8,856 nt of DNA from Nitrososphaerales archaeon. GTDB lineage: Archaea > Thermoproteota > Nitrososphaeria > Nitrososphaerales > Nitrososphaeraceae. Positions 7,250 to 8,856 of this stretch are shown here, piece after piece. Position numbers and translations under genes: made by a program. Positions within the stretch are counted from its first letter, which is position 1. Every line of letters starts with the position of its first letter. The stretch lies in assembly GCA_029237515.1 (NCBI GenBank), contig JARBAV010000315.1, positions 1 to 8,856 on the forward strand. Direction: 5' to 3'. Below the pieces are notes generated by a model that ran no database searches, had not been told where the DNA came from, and was given only the letters and a program-made list of their open reading frames with translations.

Positions 7250-7265
7250 CTTTTTAAACGTTTAA
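7250..7265. promoter_or_regulatory. Shared divergent promoter of pheS and trpS with 12-base palindrome
   Basis: CTTTTTAAA (7250-7258) fits an archaeal TATA box for trpS, and its complement TTTAAAAAG fits one for pheS. The same bases join a perfect palindrome, TTAAACGTTTAA (7254-7265). Distances of about 35-40 bases to both start codons would give short 5' leaders of roughly 10-15 bases each. A four-codon frame (ATG 7272, MVVK, TAA 7284-7286) precedes trpS and is probably meaningless if transcription starts near 7280. Confidence 0.5.
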
Positions 7266-7292
7266 TCAAATCATGGTCGTGAAGTAATTTAA

Positions 7293-8474
7293 ATGGATGT
7301 AGGTGATAAGGAATTCGAAGAATCAGCAGTATCTGATACAAGCAAAATAGAAAGGGGGTATAGTGTCACGCCCTGGCAGGTCACCGGAGTTGTTGACTAC
7401 AATAAGATTGTCAAGGATTTTGGCACCCGGTTAATCAGTCCTGAAATTATCGAGAAATTGCAAAAGTTTTCCGGAATTATCCACCCTCTCTTATCACGTG
7501 GCTTCTTCTTTTCTCACAGAGACTTGGACCTAGTACTAGATGCGTATAGCAACGGGGAAAATTTTTACCTTTACACCGGCAGAGGCCCTTCTGGTCATGT
7601 TCATATGGGTCACTTGATGCCGTGGTTTTTCACAAAGTATCTTCAAGATACTTTCGGATCCAGATTGTTGTTTCAGATTACCGATGACGAAAAATTTCTC
7701 TACAGTCAACACCTCAGCTAGCAAGAAGTGGAGAAGTTTACTTACGACAATATTCTTGACGTTATAGCTATGGGATTTGACCCCAAGCTGACTCGTATAA
7801 TAATCGATACAAAAAATATACAAACTTTATATCCTCTGTACTTGGAAATCGCAAAAAGGTTAACCTTCTCAACTGCAAAGGCCGTATTTGGATATAAGCC
7901 TTCTTCCAATATTGGAATGGTAGGTTTTCCTGCTATTCAAGCTGCCCCTTGCTTTTTGCCGTCCTTGATAGAAAAGAGGCCTACGCGCGTACTAATCCCT
8001 GCGGCAATTGACCAAGATCCATACTGGAGGATTACCAGAGACATCGCGGAGAAAATGGGATACTATAAACCGGCACAAGTCCACAGTAAGTTTGTACCAA
8101 GCCTTGAATTGAATGGCAAGATGTCGTCTTCAAGACCAACCGGTGCTATTTTTACAACCGACGATCCAGAAACGATTGAAAACAAGATTTCAAGCGCGTA
8201 CACGGGCGGACAACCGTCAGTTGGATTACAAAGAATGCTAGGAGGAGATCCAGATTCATGTCCGGTATACTGGTATTTGAGCCATTTCTTTGACGATGGT
8301 AAGGATTCGTTTGAAAGATCTCTAAAATGTAGAACAGGTAATTTATTGTGTGGAGAATGCAAATCCGATCTTACCACTCAGACAAAGCTGTTCATGTCAG
8401 AGTTTACTAGGCGTAGAGATCAAGCTAAGAATCAAGTCGATTCGTTCCTTTATGAGGAAAACCCTTTTGATTAG
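7293..8474 (+). CDS. trpS: Tryptophan--tRNA ligase, interrupted by in-frame TAG at codon 143
   Basis: From ATG 7293 to TAG 8472-8474 the frame covers 393 codons, with one stop inside (TAG, 7719-7721). It is a class I synthetase of archaeal/eukaryotic type that charges tRNA-Trp. After an acidic 22-residue extension come YSVTPWQVTG (23-32), FFSHRDLD (72-79), TGRGPSGHVHMGH with the HIGH-type HMGH (104-107), and ITDDEKFL (129-136). After the stop come YDNILDVIAMGFDP, NIGMVGFPAIQAAPCF, IPAAIDQDPYWRITRD and KMSSS (276-280). Both halves are conserved, and the TAG sits where relatives continue without a gap, at the start of the helix after the DDEKF strand (human TrpRS has Leu there, by recalled alignment). 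If the TAG terminates, the 142-residue product has HMGH but not KMSSS. A GTG at 7728 could restart the second half (248 residues), but it has no ribosome binding site. A sequence error, a recent mutation or readthrough are all possible. Confidence 0.9.
7719..7721 (+). other. In-frame TAG within trpS
   Basis: Context is CTC-AGC-TAG-CAA-GAA-GTG. One base change would give TTG (Leu), TAT/TAC (Tyr), TGG (Trp) or CAG (Gln). TAG is used as the normal end of tfuA, pheS and trpS itself, so wholesale reassignment of TAG is unlikely. The CAA that follows matches the first part of the UAG-CAR leaky context known from plant viruses, but the rest of that motif is absent. Confidence 0.9.
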
Positions 8475-8760
8475 CTATACCGAGATCACACAGATCGATT
8501 GTGATGACGAGTACGAAGCTGAGAAACTGATGTGGATTCTATCCCCAAGCAGAGAACATCACAAGCTGAAACATGTTATCACTATCAGCGTGAAGGAGTT
8601 GATCGTAGTTTTAGATGATGATAGTTCACATAGCATAGTAATGGCAGACAAAGAATCCGCTGCAAGGCTTCAAAAGACCGTAAAAATGATACTTAATGAG
8701 GGGAGAAAGCTCTTGTCGATTCGTTCTCATAGGAACACCGTCCACCTAGATATAAAATAA
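8452..8760 (+). CDS. Conserved-looking 102-residue protein, possibly Pcc1-like
   Basis: ATG 8452 to TAA 8758-8760, overlapping the end of trpS by 23 bases, so it is probably expressed with it. An ATG at 8350 would add 34 residues, but these lie entirely over trpS and look like random sequence. No ribosome binding site is evident. I do not firmly recognise the family. The order is strand (LLISYTEITQID), helix (EYEAEKLMWILSPS), two strands (HVITISVKELIVVLDDD) and a C-terminal helix (DKESAARLQKTVKMILNEG). This alternation, with an acidic turn and a small-residue A-D-x-x-S-A step before the last helix, resembles Pcc1, the dimerising subunit of KEOPS, which makes the t6A base of tRNA. A translation-related role would suit the position behind trpS, but this is inference from a faint pattern. 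Confidence 0.7.
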   Translation: MRKTLLISYTEITQIDCDDEYEAEKLMWILSPSREHHKLKHVITISVKELIVVLDDDSSHSIVMADKESAARLQKTVKMILNEGRKLLSIRSHRNTVHLDIK

Positions 8761-8856
8761 ATTATTCAATTTAATTGTCAACTCTGAATTGCTATCTACC
8801 TCCTTACTCATTTCATTAGCACGACAAGGGCCACTTCAAATCGTAAAACCGGTCGC
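8761..8856. other. Window end, no resolvable gene
   Basis: Short open frames reach the edge on both strands (for example minus 8808-8855, ending in TGA), so the C-terminus of a convergent gene is possible, but too little is present to judge. There is no T tract marking the end of the preceding operon. Confidence 0.3.

Noticed and set aside
7719..7721. TAG decoded as pyrrolysine or a genome-wide code change
   Set aside because: tfuA, pheS and trpS all end at TAG at lengths normal for their families, and no Pyl machinery or PYLIS-like element is visible in the window. Only a local event is supported.

Overview
The window looks archaeal, most likely from a moderately AT-rich member of the Nitrososphaeria (Thaumarchaeota) or a relative. 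This is an inference. It rests on a PheRS of archaeal type (separate alpha and beta genes, with the beta subunit about 556 residues), a TrpRS of archaeal/eukaryotic type (HMGH and KMSSS signatures), mostly weak or absent Shine-Dalgarno sites, TATA-like boxes in the one clear promoter region, and a YcaO-TfuA pair. No ribosomal RNA or other decisive taxonomic marker is present.

Layout from left to right. (1) 1-1050, minus: a membrane-anchored family 2 glycosyltransferase whose 3' end lies outside the window. (2) 1300-3263, minus: a two-gene YcaO-TfuA operon joined by an ATGA overlap, of the kind that installs backbone thioamides in peptides; it closes with a hairpin/T-tract terminator. (3) 3264-4048: a 785-base stretch without a long gene. 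It is not empty. It carries a 57-codon ORF on the plus strand, divergent from ycaO, whose product resembles the leader part of RiPP precursors (NHLP/Os1348-like pattern). That ORF is followed by several inverted repeats and a convincing plus-strand terminator at 3698-3724. The remainder, 3726-4048, shows nothing I can support. (4) 4049-7218, minus: pheS-pheT, overlapping by 13 bases. (5) 7250-7265: a compact divergent promoter with a 12-base palindrome. (6) 7293-8474, plus: trpS, broken by one in-frame TAG at codon 143. (7) 8452-8760, plus: a 102-residue unidentified protein overlapping the end of trpS, with a pattern faintly like KEOPS Pcc1.

PheRS and TrpRS charge tRNA-Phe and tRNA-Trp and share one promoter region. 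YcaO, TfuA and the divergent leader-like peptide form a possible small peptide-modification system; this is the most likely unexplored biology here. The TAG inside trpS is the most striking anomaly: the frame on both sides is intact and well conserved, and TAG is a normal terminator for three genes in this same window.
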